64,000 bases of DNA, taken from positions 1 to 64,000 of the forward strand of contig JAFATA010000074.1 in the NCBI GenBank assembly GCA_019244165.1. Direction: 5' to 3'. A program made the position numbers and the translations under genes. The stretch's first letter is position 1. Every line of letters begins with the position of its first letter. Below the pieces are notes generated by a model that saw nothing but the letters and a program-made list of their open reading frames with translations, had not been told where the DNA came from and searched no databases. The stretch is from Pseudonocardiales bacterium. Its GTDB lineage: Bacteria; Actinomycetota; Actinomycetes; Mycobacteriales; Pseudonocardiaceae. Shown piece after piece: positions 12,899 through 21,470 of this stretch.

Positions 12899-14311
12899 TC
12901 ACGGTTGGCCACGTGATGACATAACCTCCCCTGCTTTGTCTCTCGAGATGGGCTGGTCGCGTAGTCCATGGGTAGACGGAGTGTGCATATCAGCCCAGAA
13001 CGGCTCAATCCGGCCGTCGGGGGTGATTAAGTATACCGTTTGTTCGTGGAGGAACGCCTCCGTCGCGTCCGAGCCTAAGGCCGCGGCGGCCAGCAGTGTC
13101 CCCCCGATCCGGTAGACATCTCGCACCACACCGATGCGGAACAGTGATCGTGTCTCGTTTACCACGTCGCCGCGTCCGGCTCGCAGGATTGTGCGGAGAT
13201 TGTCATGCATGCCTAAGGCGGTCACCGCAACCGAGATGTTTTTGATCTCGTGGCTGGTCACTGCGGCCAGCGCTCGCGCGCGGTGGAGGGAAAGCCGCTG
13301 GAGGAGGAAGTGGCTGCTGGCCTGGCCGATGACCACGGGAAGCCCGTAGTTTTTCGCCCGGGCGACGTTGTAGCGATCCGGGTCGTTCTCGATGGCCAGC
13401 ACGGGTATGCCAAGCTCGCGTAAGAGTCGACACAGGCGCAGCCCGACCTGGCCTAGGCCGACGACCACTACGTGGCCCTTGCGGGGAACCGCCCGCGGGC
13501 CGACGACAGTGGTGAGCCGGCGGTCGAGGAGGCGTTCGACGACGCCTGCGGTAAACAACGCGGTGAAGGCAATAGCGATGAGCATGCTCACCGCTGAGAA
13601 GGCCTTGATCCAGCCGGGGCCCCGGTCAACGGTCTGGTCCGGTCCCACGGTGACGATGGTCTTGGTTGCTGTGTAGAAAGAGTCCAGGGGTGATCGGCCG
13701 AAGAACAGGATCGTCGCCACGGTGTCAAGCACGAGGATGAGGAGGAATCCGAACAGGCCCGCAGTCAAGATTCGGGCGCTCGGCTCGAACGGTCGGACAA
13801 GCGAGCCAAGGCTGGCCAGCAGTTGTTGGCCGCGGTGGCGGTCGGGTGTCTTGATCTCCACCAGGCGGAGACGGGCGTGATCTGCCCGCACGCCTGAGAG
13901 TCCCTCTGGCGTGGGCCTCACCCACAGCAGGCGGTCATCGAGGCAGGGCGCAGCCAGCGTAGGAGCCACGATCTCGGCCATGGACGTGACGCGGATGTTG
14001 CTGACCGCGCGCTCTAGTTGGGAGGTGATGATCCGGCTGTGCACTGTGACGACCAGAGGCACCCCGGGGCGAATGTGCTCCACGACTAGCGCGAGTCGAA
14101 GCGCAACTGCATCGTCCCTGGAGCACACGATCACCGAGTCGACCTGCTCGCTCAGCGCCTCGCGGATGTCGGCATCACTGGGGTGCACCAGCCGGGTCAC
14201 CCAGACCGCGGCGGCCTGCAGCGCCCGCTGAGTGGCATCGGGCAGCTCACCGGGCCCGAGGAGAAGCACACGCCGGCTGGCGGAACTGTTGACTGAAGAT
14301 CGGTTATCCAT
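12899..14311 (-). CDS. Potassium channel-family protein with TrkA-N (RCK) domain
   Basis: 470 aa. The order is an N-terminal Rossmann-like region (about 14-120), a membrane helix at about 180-205 (GLFGFLLILVLDTVATILFF), a pore loop TIVTVGPDQ, a second helix (SAVSMLIAIAFTALFTAGVV), then a TrkA-N domain (HVVVVGLGQVGLRLCRLL). That is a two-helix potassium channel with nucleotide-sensing RCK parts on both sides. The selectivity filter reads TVGPD rather than TVGYG, so ion selectivity is uncertain. It is convergent with sufT. Confidence 0.75.
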   Translation of the reverse strand: MDNRSSVNSSASRRVLLLGPGELPDATQRALQAAAVWVTRLVHPSDADIREALSEQVDSVIVCSRDDAVALRLALVVEHIRPGVPLVVTVHSRIITSQLERAVSNIRVTSMAEIVAPTLAAPCLDDRLLWVRPTPEGLSGVRADHARLRLVEIKTPDRHRGQQLLASLGSLVRPFEPSARILTAGLFGFLLILVLDTVATILFFGRSPLDSFYTATKTIVTVGPDQTVDRGPGWIKAFSAVSMLIAIAFTALFTAGVVERLLDRRLTTVVGPRAVPRKGHVVVVGLGQVGLRLCRLLRELGIPVLAIENDPDRYNVARAKNYGLPVVIGQASSHFLLQRLSLHRARALAAVTSHEIKNISVAVTALGMHDNLRTILRAGRGDVVNETRSLFRIGVVRDVYRIGGTLLAAAALGSDATEAFLHEQTVYLITPDGRIEPFWADMHTPSTHGLRDQPISRDKAGEVMSSRGQP

Positions 14312-14780
14312 CTCGCCTCTCCGTGCTGGCAGCGCTCAGGGACGGACTCGCACCGCTACCGGATGGCTGTAGCAGCACGTGTCCCAGATTCGCTCGGTGA
14401 CCTGGGTCACGGCGTCATTGACATTGACCCTTCTTTATCTCTCTCGATCACTAGGCGGTATTATCCTGAATGACTACATCTCTCCCGCGCCGGGGCTGGC
14501 GCAGATCGGCCATTGTCGTGAATTTCCTACCCACTCTTGCGTCCGGGTGGAGCCCTCCGCAACCCCGCGGCAAAAAAGATGATCTATGAGCGGGATACTA
14601 AATGCGTCGGATCCAGCCATTACGCGCTTAAAGGTGAGATCTCTCACATTGCCTTGTAACGCTACGCGCGACGGTCGACGCCACGATCGGATTACTGGTC
14701 AACCAAGTACGATATGTACGATTCTTCCCGGGTGAGTCGCAAGCGTTATCTATCGAGTCGAGCTACATCTTGTGTGCTGA
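14312..14780. other. Gene-poor, lower-GC interval
   Basis: No convincing gene. A TATTAT hexamer (14459-14464) sits five bases before an ATG at 14470 that opens a 39-codon plus-strand frame of no recognisable content. The interval is lower in GC than both flanks and borders the ClC relic, so it reads as decayed or acquired DNA. Confidence 0.4.
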
Positions 14781-14791
14781 AGCAAAATCAA

Positions 14792-15115
14792 TCATGACCA
14801 TTGCGAGCAACTCATCGAGGCCCGGAGCCCCACGACGGCTGCGAGAATGCCGAGGAGGGCGTAGCACAGGAACTCGACAGGCGAGGTGAGGTGGAACGCG
14901 GGCCGCGCCAGGAGCGGCTGGTCGCCGAATGGGCGCGGCCGATCACCGCGGAGGTGACCGAGGCTAGCACCACCACCCCGAAGGATTTTGCCTCGAAGTC
15001 CCGCAGGATCAGCTCCAGGGCGAAGAACACGCCCGCGATCGGAGCGTTGAACGTCGCCGAGATGCCACCGGCCGCGCCACAGGCCACCAGCAGCCGCGGC
15101 CGCGGGAAATGCGGG
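14792..15115 (-). pseudogene. ClC-family chloride channel relic, frameshifted
   Basis: Two minus-strand frames together spell the middle of a ClC channel. Frame A (about 15115-14935) reads RPRLLVACGAAGG, then FNAPIAGVFFALELILRDFE. Frame B (about 14926-14792) reads GDQPLLARPAFHL, then EFLCYALLGILAAVVG. The frame change lies near 14930. Both ends of the roughly 400-residue family are missing, and the upstream end stops where the VapC relic begins. Confidence 0.75.
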
Positions 15116-15134
15116 CTGGCGGCGCCCCACCGGG

Positions 15135-15293
15135 GACATCGGGACTGATCTCAATCTCGGGCTGGCCGACTATGCCACTGTGCTACTCGCGGCGCGACTG
15201 AACACCTGGCGAGTGCTGACCTTCGATGAACGCCACTTCCGCGCAGTTCGCCCGTTGCAGGGGGGTGCGTTCGAACTGCTGCCCCCCAGGTAG
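15135..15293 (+). pseudogene. VapC-type PIN domain toxin, C-terminal relic
   Basis: A plus-strand frame of 52 codons up to TAG 15291-15293 reads [15 protein letters not shown], then [18 protein letters not shown], ending ELLPPR. This is the typical C-terminal third of an actinobacterial PIN toxin, with the last acidic residue of the active site in GLADYA and a TFDERHF strand. No start or N-terminal half is present, because the sequence before it belongs to the ClC relic. It overlaps the 3' end of recQ in antisense. Confidence 0.7.
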
Positions 15294-17168
15294 GTCCCCA
15301 GGTAGGTCCCCAGGTGTGGTCGTGGCGCCGGAGGCCGCCAGCGCGGTCAGGATCTGCTGGCCGTACTTGGCCAGCTTGTTCTCGCCGACACCGCTGATGG
15401 TGCCGAGTTCGGCCAGGGTTGCAGGGCATTCGGTGGCGATCTGGCGCAGGGTCGCGTCATGGAAGATCACGTAGGCGGGCACGCTCTGCTCCTTCGCGGC
15501 GGCGGCGCGCCAGGCGCGGAGCCGTTCGAACACCGGCACCGCCTTCTCGGGCAACTCGACGGGTGCGGCGCGGCGTGGCTTGGGTGTTTTGGGTGCGGCT
15601 TGGGTTACCCGTTCGGGTTCGCGGCGCAGCAGGACCTGGCGTCGCCGGCTCAGCACCTCGCCGCTGGAGTCGGTGAGCGCCAACGTGCCGTAGTCGCCCT
15701 CGACGGCGAGCAGCCGCTGGGCCAGCAGTTGGCGCACCACCCCGCGCCACTGCACCTCGTTCAGCTCGGTGCCGATCCCGAACACCGTCAGGCGGTCGTG
15801 GCCGAACTGGGTGACCTTGGGCGTCTTCTTGCCGAGCAGGATGTCGATCACCTGGCCGGCGCCGAAGCGCTGGCGACGCTCTCGATCGAGCCGCAACACG
15901 GTCGACAGGAGCTTCTGCGCGGCGATCGTGCCATCCCACGACTCCGGCGGTGACAGGCAGTTATCGCAGTTGCCGCACGCGCTGGCCTGCTCACCGAAGT
16001 AGGCGAGCAGTTGCCTGCGGCGGCACTCGACCGTCTCGCAGAGGGCCAGCATGGCGCCGAGGTGGGTGGCAAGGCGGCGGCGGTGGGCATCGTCGCCCTC
16101 GCTGGTATCGATCAGCTTGCGCTGCTGTACGACGTCGGCCAGGCCGTAGGCCATCCAGGCGGTGGCGGGCAGGCCGTCCCGACCGGCCCGGCCCGTCTCC
16201 TGGTAATAGCCCTCCACCGACTTGGGCAAATCAAGGTGGGCGACGAAGCGCACGTCGGGCTTGTCGATGCCCATGCCGAACGCGATCGTGGCGACCATGA
16301 CCACGCCGTCCTCGCGCAGGAAGCGAGCTTGGTTCGCGGCCCGAGCTGGCGCGTCGAGCCCCGCATGGTAGGGCAGCGCCTCGATCCCGTTCTGCACGAG
16401 GAACTCCGTGGTCTTCTCGACCGAAGCCCGGGCCAGGCAGTAGACGATGCCCGCGTCGCCGGAGTGTTCGGTGCGCAGCAGCTCCAACAGCTGCCGCTTG
16501 GGCTCGGTCTTGCCCACGATGCGGTACTGGATGTTCGGGCGGTCGAAGCTCGCCACGAAGTGACGGGCGTCGAGCAGGTTCAGCCGAGACGCGATCTCGG
16601 CGTGGGTCGCCTGGGTGGCTGTCGCGGTCAATGCGATGCGGGGCACGGTGGGCCACCGCTCGTGCAGCGTGGACAGGGCAAGGTAATCGGGCCGGAAGTC
16701 GTGCCCCCACTGGGCCACGCAGTGTGCCTCGTCAATGGCGAACAGCGAGATCGTGCCGCGATCCAGCAGGCTGGTCGTCGACTCGACGCGCAGGCGTTCC
16801 GGCGCCAGGTAGAGCAGGTCCAGCTCACCGGCGAGGAAGGCAGACTCCACCTGGCGGCGCTGGAAAGCCTGCTGAGTGGAGTTGAGAAACCCGGCCCGGA
16901 CGCCGAGCGCGCGCAGGGCCTCGACCTGGTCCTGCATCAGCGCGATGAGCGGCGAGATGACGACGCCGACGCCGTCCCGCAGGAGAGCGGGGATCTGGTA
17001 GCACAGCGACTTGCCACCGCCGGTGGGCATGAGCACGAGCGCGTCACCACCCGCGGCGACGTGCTCGATGATCTCCTGTTGCGCTCCCCGGAACGACTCG
17101 TAACCAAAGACGCGGCGCAGCACCCGCATGGCGGCGCCCTCGTCGAGTCCTGCTGCGCCAGCGGCCAC
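15183..17168 (-). CDS. recQ: ATP-dependent DNA helicase RecQ
   Basis: 661 aa from GTG 17168. Motif I is MPTGGGKS (K53), motif [17 protein letters not shown], motif VI in [12 protein letters not shown], the zinc-binding cysteines CGNCDNC, then a winged helix and a C-terminal HRDC domain ([13 protein letters not shown]). It unwinds DNA in 3'-5' direction during repair and fork restart. The last roughly 35 residues after the HRDC domain are odd: they are encoded by a 12-bp tandem repeat and then by the antisense strand of the VapC relic. Confidence 0.93.
   Translation of the reverse strand: MAAGAAGLDEGAAMRVLRRVFGYESFRGAQQEIIEHVAAGGDALVLMPTGGGKSLCYQIPALLRDGVGVVISPLIALMQDQVEALRALGVRAGFLNSTQQAFQRRQVESAFLAGELDLLYLAPERLRVESTTSLLDRGTISLFAIDEAHCVAQWGHDFRPDYLALSTLHERWPTVPRIALTATATQATHAEIASRLNLLDARHFVASFDRPNIQYRIVGKTEPKRQLLELLRTEHSGDAGIVYCLARASVEKTTEFLVQNGIEALPYHAGLDAPARAANQARFLREDGVVMVATIAFGMGIDKPDVRFVAHLDLPKSVEGYYQETGRAGRDGLPATAWMAYGLADVVQQRKLIDTSEGDDAHRRRLATHLGAMLALCETVECRRRQLLAYFGEQASACGNCDNCLSPPESWDGTIAAQKLLSTVLRLDRERRQRFGAGQVIDILLGKKTPKVTQFGHDRLTVFGIGTELNEVQWRGVVRQLLAQRLLAVEGDYGTLALTDSSGEVLSRRRQVLLRREPERVTQAAPKTPKPRRAAPVELPEKAVPVFERLRAWRAAAAKEQSVPAYVIFHDATLRQIATECPATLAELGTISGVGENKLAKYGQQILTALAASGATTTPGDLPGDLPGGQQFERTPLQRANCAEVAFIEGQHSPGVQSRRE
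15284..15315. repeat. 12-bp tandem repeat at the recQ 3' end / VapC relic junction
   Basis: CCCCAGGTAGGT occurs at 15284-15295 and 15296-15307, with a partial third copy at 15308-15315. In recQ it encodes repeated GDLP. It marks the point where the conserved recQ sequence gives way to DNA shared with the VapC relic. Confidence 0.85.
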
Positions 17169-17470
17169 TCGGCGATCCTAGGACCGGCGCTGGGGAAAAC
17201 GCCGGAGCCGGCGCGTGTCGGCACCAGTCTGGCGTCCGTGACGCTCACCACTGCAGTGCGGAGCCGGGCTGACGTCACCGCCGATGGCGTGACCCCGCGA
17301 ACCGCCTGGCCCGCTGATGCCGCAACGTCCTGCAGAGTCTACGGCCATGGGCCTTCGGGTGTCGATATCCGGTGGCGGGCGCGGCATTTCCTTGTCGTCC
17401 CAGATGCCGCCGCGATGGCCTCCCACTGGGCCGCTCTGGCCGGGTTGGTGTAAGCAAGCTGAGGCCGCGG

Positions 17471-17719
17471 TTACCCGGTGTCCTCCTCGGGGGGCCGCGC
17501 CCAGCGGTGCGCGGTGGCAGCAGGTATCCCTGTGAGGTCGGCTATCTGACGGTAAGACAGACCATGGTGGGTGAGGGCGATGATGACTGCGGCGCCCGCG
17601 TCAGTGTTGACGTGGCGTCGTCGCCATGCCTCGGTGGCTGCGGCGACGAGATCGTCCTGCTCGTTACCGGTCCGGTTGCTAGCGGGCAGCAGCTCGTCGA
17701 GGGCTTCTTCTAGGTTCAC
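17471..17719 (-). CDS. Small helix-turn-helix protein (82 aa)
   Basis: The GTG at 17719 is chosen because the frame then starts NLEEALDELLPASNRTG and the operator-like palindromes lie just upstream. The C-terminal half is a helix-turn-helix (HGLSYRQIADLTGIPAATAH), like sigma-70 region 4 or small phage regulators. No other domain is present. A weak AGGGG lies 9-13 bases upstream. It faces a run of tiny plus-strand ORFs across the palindrome pair, the usual layout of an autoregulated switch. Confidence 0.6.
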   Translation of the reverse strand: MNLEEALDELLPASNRTGNEQDDLVAAATEAWRRRHVNTDAGAAVIIALTHHGLSYRQIADLTGIPAATAHRWARPPEEDTG

Positions 17720-17728
17720 TTGACACCC

Positions 17729-17776
17729 CTGTCTCAGTGTGAGACAGTCACGGTACACTGTCTCAGAATGAGACGG
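17729..17776. promoter_or_regulatory. Pair of 19-bp palindromic operators
   Basis: CTGTCTCAGTGTGAGACAG (17729-17747) is a perfect 8-bp inverted repeat around 3 nt. CTGTCTCAGAATGAGACGG (17758-17776) is the same site with one mismatch. The sites start 29 bp apart, between the minus-strand HTH start (17719) and a plus-strand ATG at 17779. A TTGACA (17720-17725) lies beside them, though no good -10 follows. They are probably bound by the HTH protein. Confidence 0.7.
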
Positions 17777-17833
17777 TGATGATCGCAGTAGGAGACCGAC
17801 ACCTGCTGAGGGTAGCAACAGGCGTAGAAGCGA

Positions 17834-18025
17834 GTGGGATGCCTCAAACATTTCGGGTGGATCAGGCGGCGATGTTCGCCGCGCAACCGCGCTGAGCGTT
17901 CGACCGGCAACCGCCGCGAGGCGATCCCTGCACCGTGTCAGCCGTGCCGGGGACCGTTCGTGATTACTCTCGACATGGATGGCGCCAAGAAACTGCGCCA
18001 CCTCTTGAGGGAATGGCTGGGCTGA
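17834..18025 (+). CDS. Possible small CxxC protein (63 aa)
   Basis: The frame runs from GTG 17834 to TGA 18023-18025. The C-terminal half looks protein-like: PCQPCRGPFVITLDMDG, then KKLRHLLREWLG, with a CxxC pair. The N-terminal half is arginine-rich and less convincing, and an alternative 38-codon frame starting at ATG 17779 overlaps it. It is followed one base later by ATG 18027. I cannot assign a family. Confidence 0.35.
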   Translation: MGCLKHFGWIRRRCSPRNRAERSTGNRREAIPAPCQPCRGPFVITLDMDGAKKLRHLLREWLG

Positions 18026-18109
18026 TATGGAACCGTCCGACCGCGCCGAACACCCGGCTCCACACCATCACCGCAAGGCGACTCCCGAAAAAACGACGGG
18101 GTTACGCGG

Positions 18110-18247
18110 ATGGTGGCTGGTGTGGTGAAGCGGCGACGGATGCGCAAGGGTCGGGCGCGCGTGGCGTGGCGGACCTGCCGTCGGTGTGGAAAGTACGGGT
18201 CCCAGACGGGTAAAAGCGGGCTGTGTGACCGCCGCCGTAGCCTATGA
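18110..18247 (+). CDS. Possible small basic zinc-knuckle-like peptide (45 aa)
   Basis: Starting at ATG 18110 (or GTG 18125) the frame encodes a strongly basic peptide, RRRMRKGRARVAW, then CRRCGKYGSQTGKSGLC, with three cysteines suited to metal binding. A 33-codon frame (18027-18128) precedes it, and its TGA overlaps the GTG at 18125, so two or three tiny ORFs may be translated in series. Such short frames can arise by chance in GC-rich DNA; only their tight coupling and the operator pair upstream speak for them. Confidence 0.35.
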   Translation: MVAGVVKRRRMRKGRARVAWRTCRRCGKYGSQTGKSGLCDRRRSL

Positions 18248-18281
18248 TAACAAAAATACTACCTTCCGGCCAACCTCACGA

Positions 18282-18404
18282 GATATTACCGCCTTCGAGT
18301 GGATAGAATGCTGGTACAACTCACGCAGACGCCATTCCGGCATCGGCATGTACAGCCCCGTCGCCTTCGAGGCCCTCCATACCGGGCTAGACCAAGATCA
18401 CTGA
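18282..18404 (+). mobile_element. IS3-family transposase OrfB, C-terminal remnant
   Basis: About 40 codons read FEWIECWYNSRRRHSGIGMY and then SPVAFEALHT, the standard C-terminal end of the IS3 OrfB integrase (W/F-YN-RRRHS-LGY-SP). The catalytic DDE part is absent, and the DNA just before it is lower in GC and not in frame with the family. It is a decayed fragment ending at TGA 18404. Confidence 0.8.
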
Positions 18405-18476
18405 CCCCACACGGGAGGCGCCCGTGCTACGGGGAACCTCACTTCAGGACAACGGAGAAGCGTCGGACCAGCATAG

Positions 18477-18563
18477 CTACGTACTGTAGCGGGCGCTGGT
18501 GACCGATAGGGCGTCAACCTGGTCCCGCATGAGCGCGATGAGCGCCTCAATGGCGACGCCGAC
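18477..18563 (-). pseudogene. RecQ-like helicase relic
   Basis: The last 28 codons of a minus-strand frame read VGVAIEALIALMRDQVDALS, close to the [20 protein letters not shown] segment (motif Ia) of the recQ gene 1.6 kb upstream. Nothing else of the helicase is in frame. It is a small fragment of a second recQ-like gene, on the same strand as the intact gene. Confidence 0.55.
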
Positions 18564-18581
18564 ATGAGCGTTGGAATCTAC

Positions 18582-18796
18582 GCGGTTCCGCGGAACAGCA
18601 CACGATGCGACGGTGCGGCGACGATGATTGATGCCGATCGCCTTGCGGCACCTGTTCCAGCACCCAGCGTGATGATGGTTTGCTCCTCGCTGGGACGGCG
18701 CAGTGGGCGATCTTCCGCAGGACGAGCCGGCTGGTCTGCACCGTGGGAAGGCCTCGAAGTCGATCATCTGTCTGTCGTTGGCGGTTCCGCGGAACA
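18582..18796. repeat. Two exact 16-bp direct repeats, each with a palindromic core
   Basis: GCGGTTCCGCGGAACA occurs at 18582-18597 and again at 18781-18796, 199 bp apart. The core GTTCCGCGGAAC is a 12-bp palindrome. The DNA between carries no gene I recognise. The sites could be remnants of a small non-autonomous element or a paired protein-binding site. Confidence 0.6.
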
Positions 18797-19059
18797 CTGC
18801 ATCGCCCCGGACTCCGGTCGTTCTATCTGGACGCCTGCGGATTCCAGAGCGCGGAAGCCGCAAGGATCATGAACCTGATACGTGTGGTAGGACGCAGCGG
18901 CTTAGCGCAGGACAGGGAACGGTGATGTGGGGGACCGGCCGCTGGCGGCTTCGATCAGCGCCTCGACCCATGTGGTCATTCCAGCCACGCCCGGCCAGAC
19001 AAACAGGGACGTGGGCTCCCGAGTGCGCAGCGCGGCGATCGCGCGTTCGCCGTCGTCGG

Positions 19060-19185
19060 CGTAGCACGCGACCACTGCTGCTCGGACAGTTCGTTGCCGA
19101 TCTCGGCCCAGCGTCGCCACACCACTTCCAGAGCGTCGATCCTGCTGCGGTAATCAGACCTGATCGTGTCGGCTGGCTCAAGCAT
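19060..19185 (-). pseudogene. Possible maleylpyruvate isomerase-like (DinB fold) N-terminal fragment
   Basis: From ATG 19185 about 40 codons read MLEPADTIRSDYRSRIDALE, then WRRWAEIGNELSEQQWSRAT, which resembles the N-terminus of mycothiol-dependent DinB-like proteins. The frame then becomes low-complexity, and a different frame looks more protein-like downstream. I read it as a frameshifted remnant. The family call is tentative. Confidence 0.35.
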
Positions 19186-19228
19186 GATGCCAGTCTGGTC
19201 GTCGCGAAGGAAGAAATCGCGGGGGCGG

Positions 19229-20257
19229 TCAGTCGATGCCGATCGCCTTGCGTACCTGGGCCAGCACCGGCACCGCCCGCTTGCGGGCCTTCTCGGCCCC
19301 TGCCGCCAGCAGGGCGTCCAACTCGCTGTCGGGGTCCATCAAGGCGTTGTACCGCTCGCGCAGCGGGCTCAACCGGGTATTGAGTACCTCGAACAGCTGG
19401 TTTTTCAGTTCTCCCCAGCCCATGCCGCCCTCGCGCAGCCGCCGCCGCGTCTCAGCCGTGATCTCCGGTGCGGCGAACTGAGCCAAGATCTGGAAGGCAG
19501 GGGAACTGTCGGGGTCCTTGGGCGCCTCGACCGGCGTGGAATCGGTCGGGATACGACGCGCCAGTTTCTTGAGCTGGGCCTCGCTGCAGAACAACGGAAT
19601 CGTGTTATCGTAAGATTTGCTCATTTTCCGACCGTCCAGGCCGGGCAGGGCTCTCCCTGTTTCGGTGTCGGAAACGATAGCCTGGGGAATCGTGAACTTG
19701 AAGTCTTTCCCGTAGACATGGTTGAACGACCCGGCTATGTCGGCGGCGACTTCAACGTGCTGTAACTGGTCATGTCCGACCGGTACCACGTCGGTCTCCA
19801 TGATCAGGATATCTACGGCCATCAGCACCGGGTAATTGTACAGCCCCATGTTGATTCCAGCATCCAGATCGGTCTTTCCCGACTCCTCATTGCGGTCCCG
19901 CGCGGCCTTGTAGGCGTGTGCCCGGTTCATCAGTCCCTTGCTGGTCATGCACGACATGATCCACGTCAGATCAAAGATCTCGGGAATGTCCGACTGGCAG
20001 TAGAAGATAACGCGATCAGGGTTGAGGCCCGCGGCGATCCACGTCGCGGCAACCGATCTGGTGTAGTGGCGCAGCAACTGCGGATCACGAACGGTCGTCA
20101 GGGCATGGTAGTCAGCGATGAAATACAGCGCGTCGTATTCCTGGGCGAGCGCCAGCGCTGGCTTGATAGCGCCAATGTAGTTGCCGAGATGCGGCTCGCC
20201 GGTCGGCTTGACTCCGGTCAGCGATACCTGGGCGGAGGATGCGGAGGTTGTGCTCAC
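19229..20257 (-). CDS. trpS: Tryptophanyl-tRNA synthetase
   Basis: 342 aa class I synthetase charging tRNA-Trp. The HIGH-like motif is in PTGEPHLGNYIGA, KMSKS in GRKMSKSYDN, and the ATP-site block in PVLMAVDILIMETDVVPVGHDQ. Length is normal. The base composition is lower in GC than neighbouring core genes, and it lies among relics, so it may be a horizontally acquired or second copy; whether another trpS exists cannot be seen here. Its start overlaps the stop of the truncated DUF5753 gene by 4 bp. Confidence 0.92.
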   Translation of the reverse strand: MSTTSASSAQVSLTGVKPTGEPHLGNYIGAIKPALALAQEYDALYFIADYHALTTVRDPQLLRHYTRSVAATWIAAGLNPDRVIFYCQSDIPEIFDLTWIMSCMTSKGLMNRAHAYKAARDRNEESGKTDLDAGINMGLYNYPVLMAVDILIMETDVVPVGHDQLQHVEVAADIAGSFNHVYGKDFKFTIPQAIVSDTETGRALPGLDGRKMSKSYDNTIPLFCSEAQLKKLARRIPTDSTPVEAPKDPDSSPAFQILAQFAAPEITAETRRRLREGGMGWGELKNQLFEVLNTRLSPLRERYNALMDPDSELDALLAAGAEKARKRAVPVLAQVRKAIGID

Positions 20258-20595
20258 TTGCCTAGCTCCCTGGCGACTTGGGTGATCAGTTCCCGGGATG
20301 CCTTCTCGTCCAGAGACGACTCCCCGTTGTTTCTGAACGCGGTGTCGTACCGGTCAACCTCGTAGGATTTGTCCAGGTACAGGTCTGCGGTGAAGCCATC
20401 ACGGTACACCATGGTGCCGTGGTGCAACCCGGCGGTGAACGGTATCACCCTGAGCGACACGGTGGGCGGTTCGCTGGCGGCTGCCAGCCGCTTGAGCTGA
20501 CCGCGTGCGGTCTCCTCGCCGCCGACCGGGCGAGCTGCCGGGGTGGCATTGTCGACTCCGTCGCGGTGCCCCCGGTCATGGCCTACCTCTCTCAT
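20254..20595 (-). CDS. Truncated DUF5753-domain protein coupled to trpS
   Basis: 113 codons from ATG 20595. The C-terminal part matches DUF5753, the effector domain of Scr1-type XRE regulators: LKRLAAASEPPTVSLRVIPF, then AGLHHGTMVYRDGF. The N-terminal helix-turn-helix and about half of the domain are missing, and the first 30 residues look unrelated. It is a remnant that may still be translated, since its TGA overlaps the trpS start. Confidence 0.6.
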   Translation of the reverse strand: MREVGHDRGHRDGVDNATPAARPVGGEETARGQLKRLAAASEPPTVSLRVIPFTAGLHHGTMVYRDGFTADLYLDKSYEVDRYDTAFRNNGESSLDEKASRELITQVARELGK

Positions 20596-20804
20596 CGCGC
20601 GGGAATCTTACACCGGAATGAAAGCTGAAAAGAGAAGCTTGCATGGAGGTGTCTCGCAGTGATTGAGCAGACGCGCTCAGCGCGGCCGCTGTTAATTCGC
20701 TGAGACGCGATCAGCGGCGCCGCTCGACGGCGCGTGTCCGGGTGTGAACCGGTCTATCCTGGAGTTGCGTTTGCGCATAGTACCGTTGTCGTGAGGAGGG
20801 TGTT

Positions 20805-21470
20805 GTGGACGCGCCGAGCCGGAGCGTGACGTGGTTGCGGGCCGGGGTTGGCGCGGTGTTGGCTCTTTTCCCCGGCCGCGTGGCCAGCGCCGCGGAGGGT
20901 CACCCGGCCACTCCGCGCGCGTGCCTGGTCACCCGCGTGCTGGGCGTGCGCCACCTCGCCCAAGCCGTCCTCACCTTCGTCGCACCCCAGTTGCTCACGC
21001 CCGTGCGCGGCGCACTCGTCGACGGACTGCACATGGCGACCGTGATGCTGCTGGCTGCGCGGAGCCCACAGCACCGTCGGGCCGCTCTGATGAACGCGGC
21101 GTTGGCTGCGACGTTCTGCGGGCTGGACATGGCCCGCGCTCATGACGCTCAGGGCCAGCGCGTGGTAGAGGAGGAGCCTGTCATGCAAGTCCCTGCTGCG
21201 CCCCAGCAGCACGCACCCGAACCCGAGCGCCGGAAGCTCCCTCAGGGCGCCGATCAGTTCAGTCTGGGCCTCGGCGAGGACAGCAACCTGGAGCGGGCAA
21301 AACTCATCGCCGGGGCAGTGACGGTCGTGGTGCTGGTCGGGATGTTCGTCACCTCGCTGTCGGATGTGGGGAGCCCCGCCTGGAGTGTCGCGTTGATGGT
21401 CCTGCCGGTCGGGCTCATCGTCGCGATCAGCGCCCGACTACTGCGCCACCGCACCCAACGGCGACTGTGA
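20805..21470 (+). CDS. Membrane protein of unknown function (221 aa)
   Basis: GTG 20805 follows GAGGAGGG. The N-terminal half has weakly hydrophobic segments (WLRAGVGAVLALFPGRVAS and HMATVMLLAA). A polar linker covers about residues 125-165, and two strong transmembrane helices follow (LIAGAVTVVVLVGMFVTSL and WSVALMVLPVGLIVAISARL). No family recognised. The 209 bp upstream hold no gene; the 180 bp downstream hold only a short palindrome (GATCTTGACAAGATC). Confidence 0.6.
   Translation: MDAPSRSVTWLRAGVGAVLALFPGRVASAAEGHPATPRACLVTRVLGVRHLAQAVLTFVAPQLLTPVRGALVDGLHMATVMLLAARSPQHRRAALMNAALAATFCGLDMARAHDAQGQRVVEEEPVMQVPAAPQQHAPEPERRKLPQGADQFSLGLGEDSNLERAKLIAGAVTVVVLVGMFVTSLSDVGSPAWSVALMVLPVGLIVAISARLLRHRTQRRL

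Noticed and set aside
14470-14589. 39-codon plus-strand frame with TATTAT just upstream
   Set aside because: Only the -10-like box supports it; no -35, no recognisable content, and the interval is decayed DNA.
18564-18863. Upstream part of the minus-strand frame that carries the recQ relic
   Set aside because: Low-complexity and without helicase similarity; only the last 28 codons resemble RecQ.
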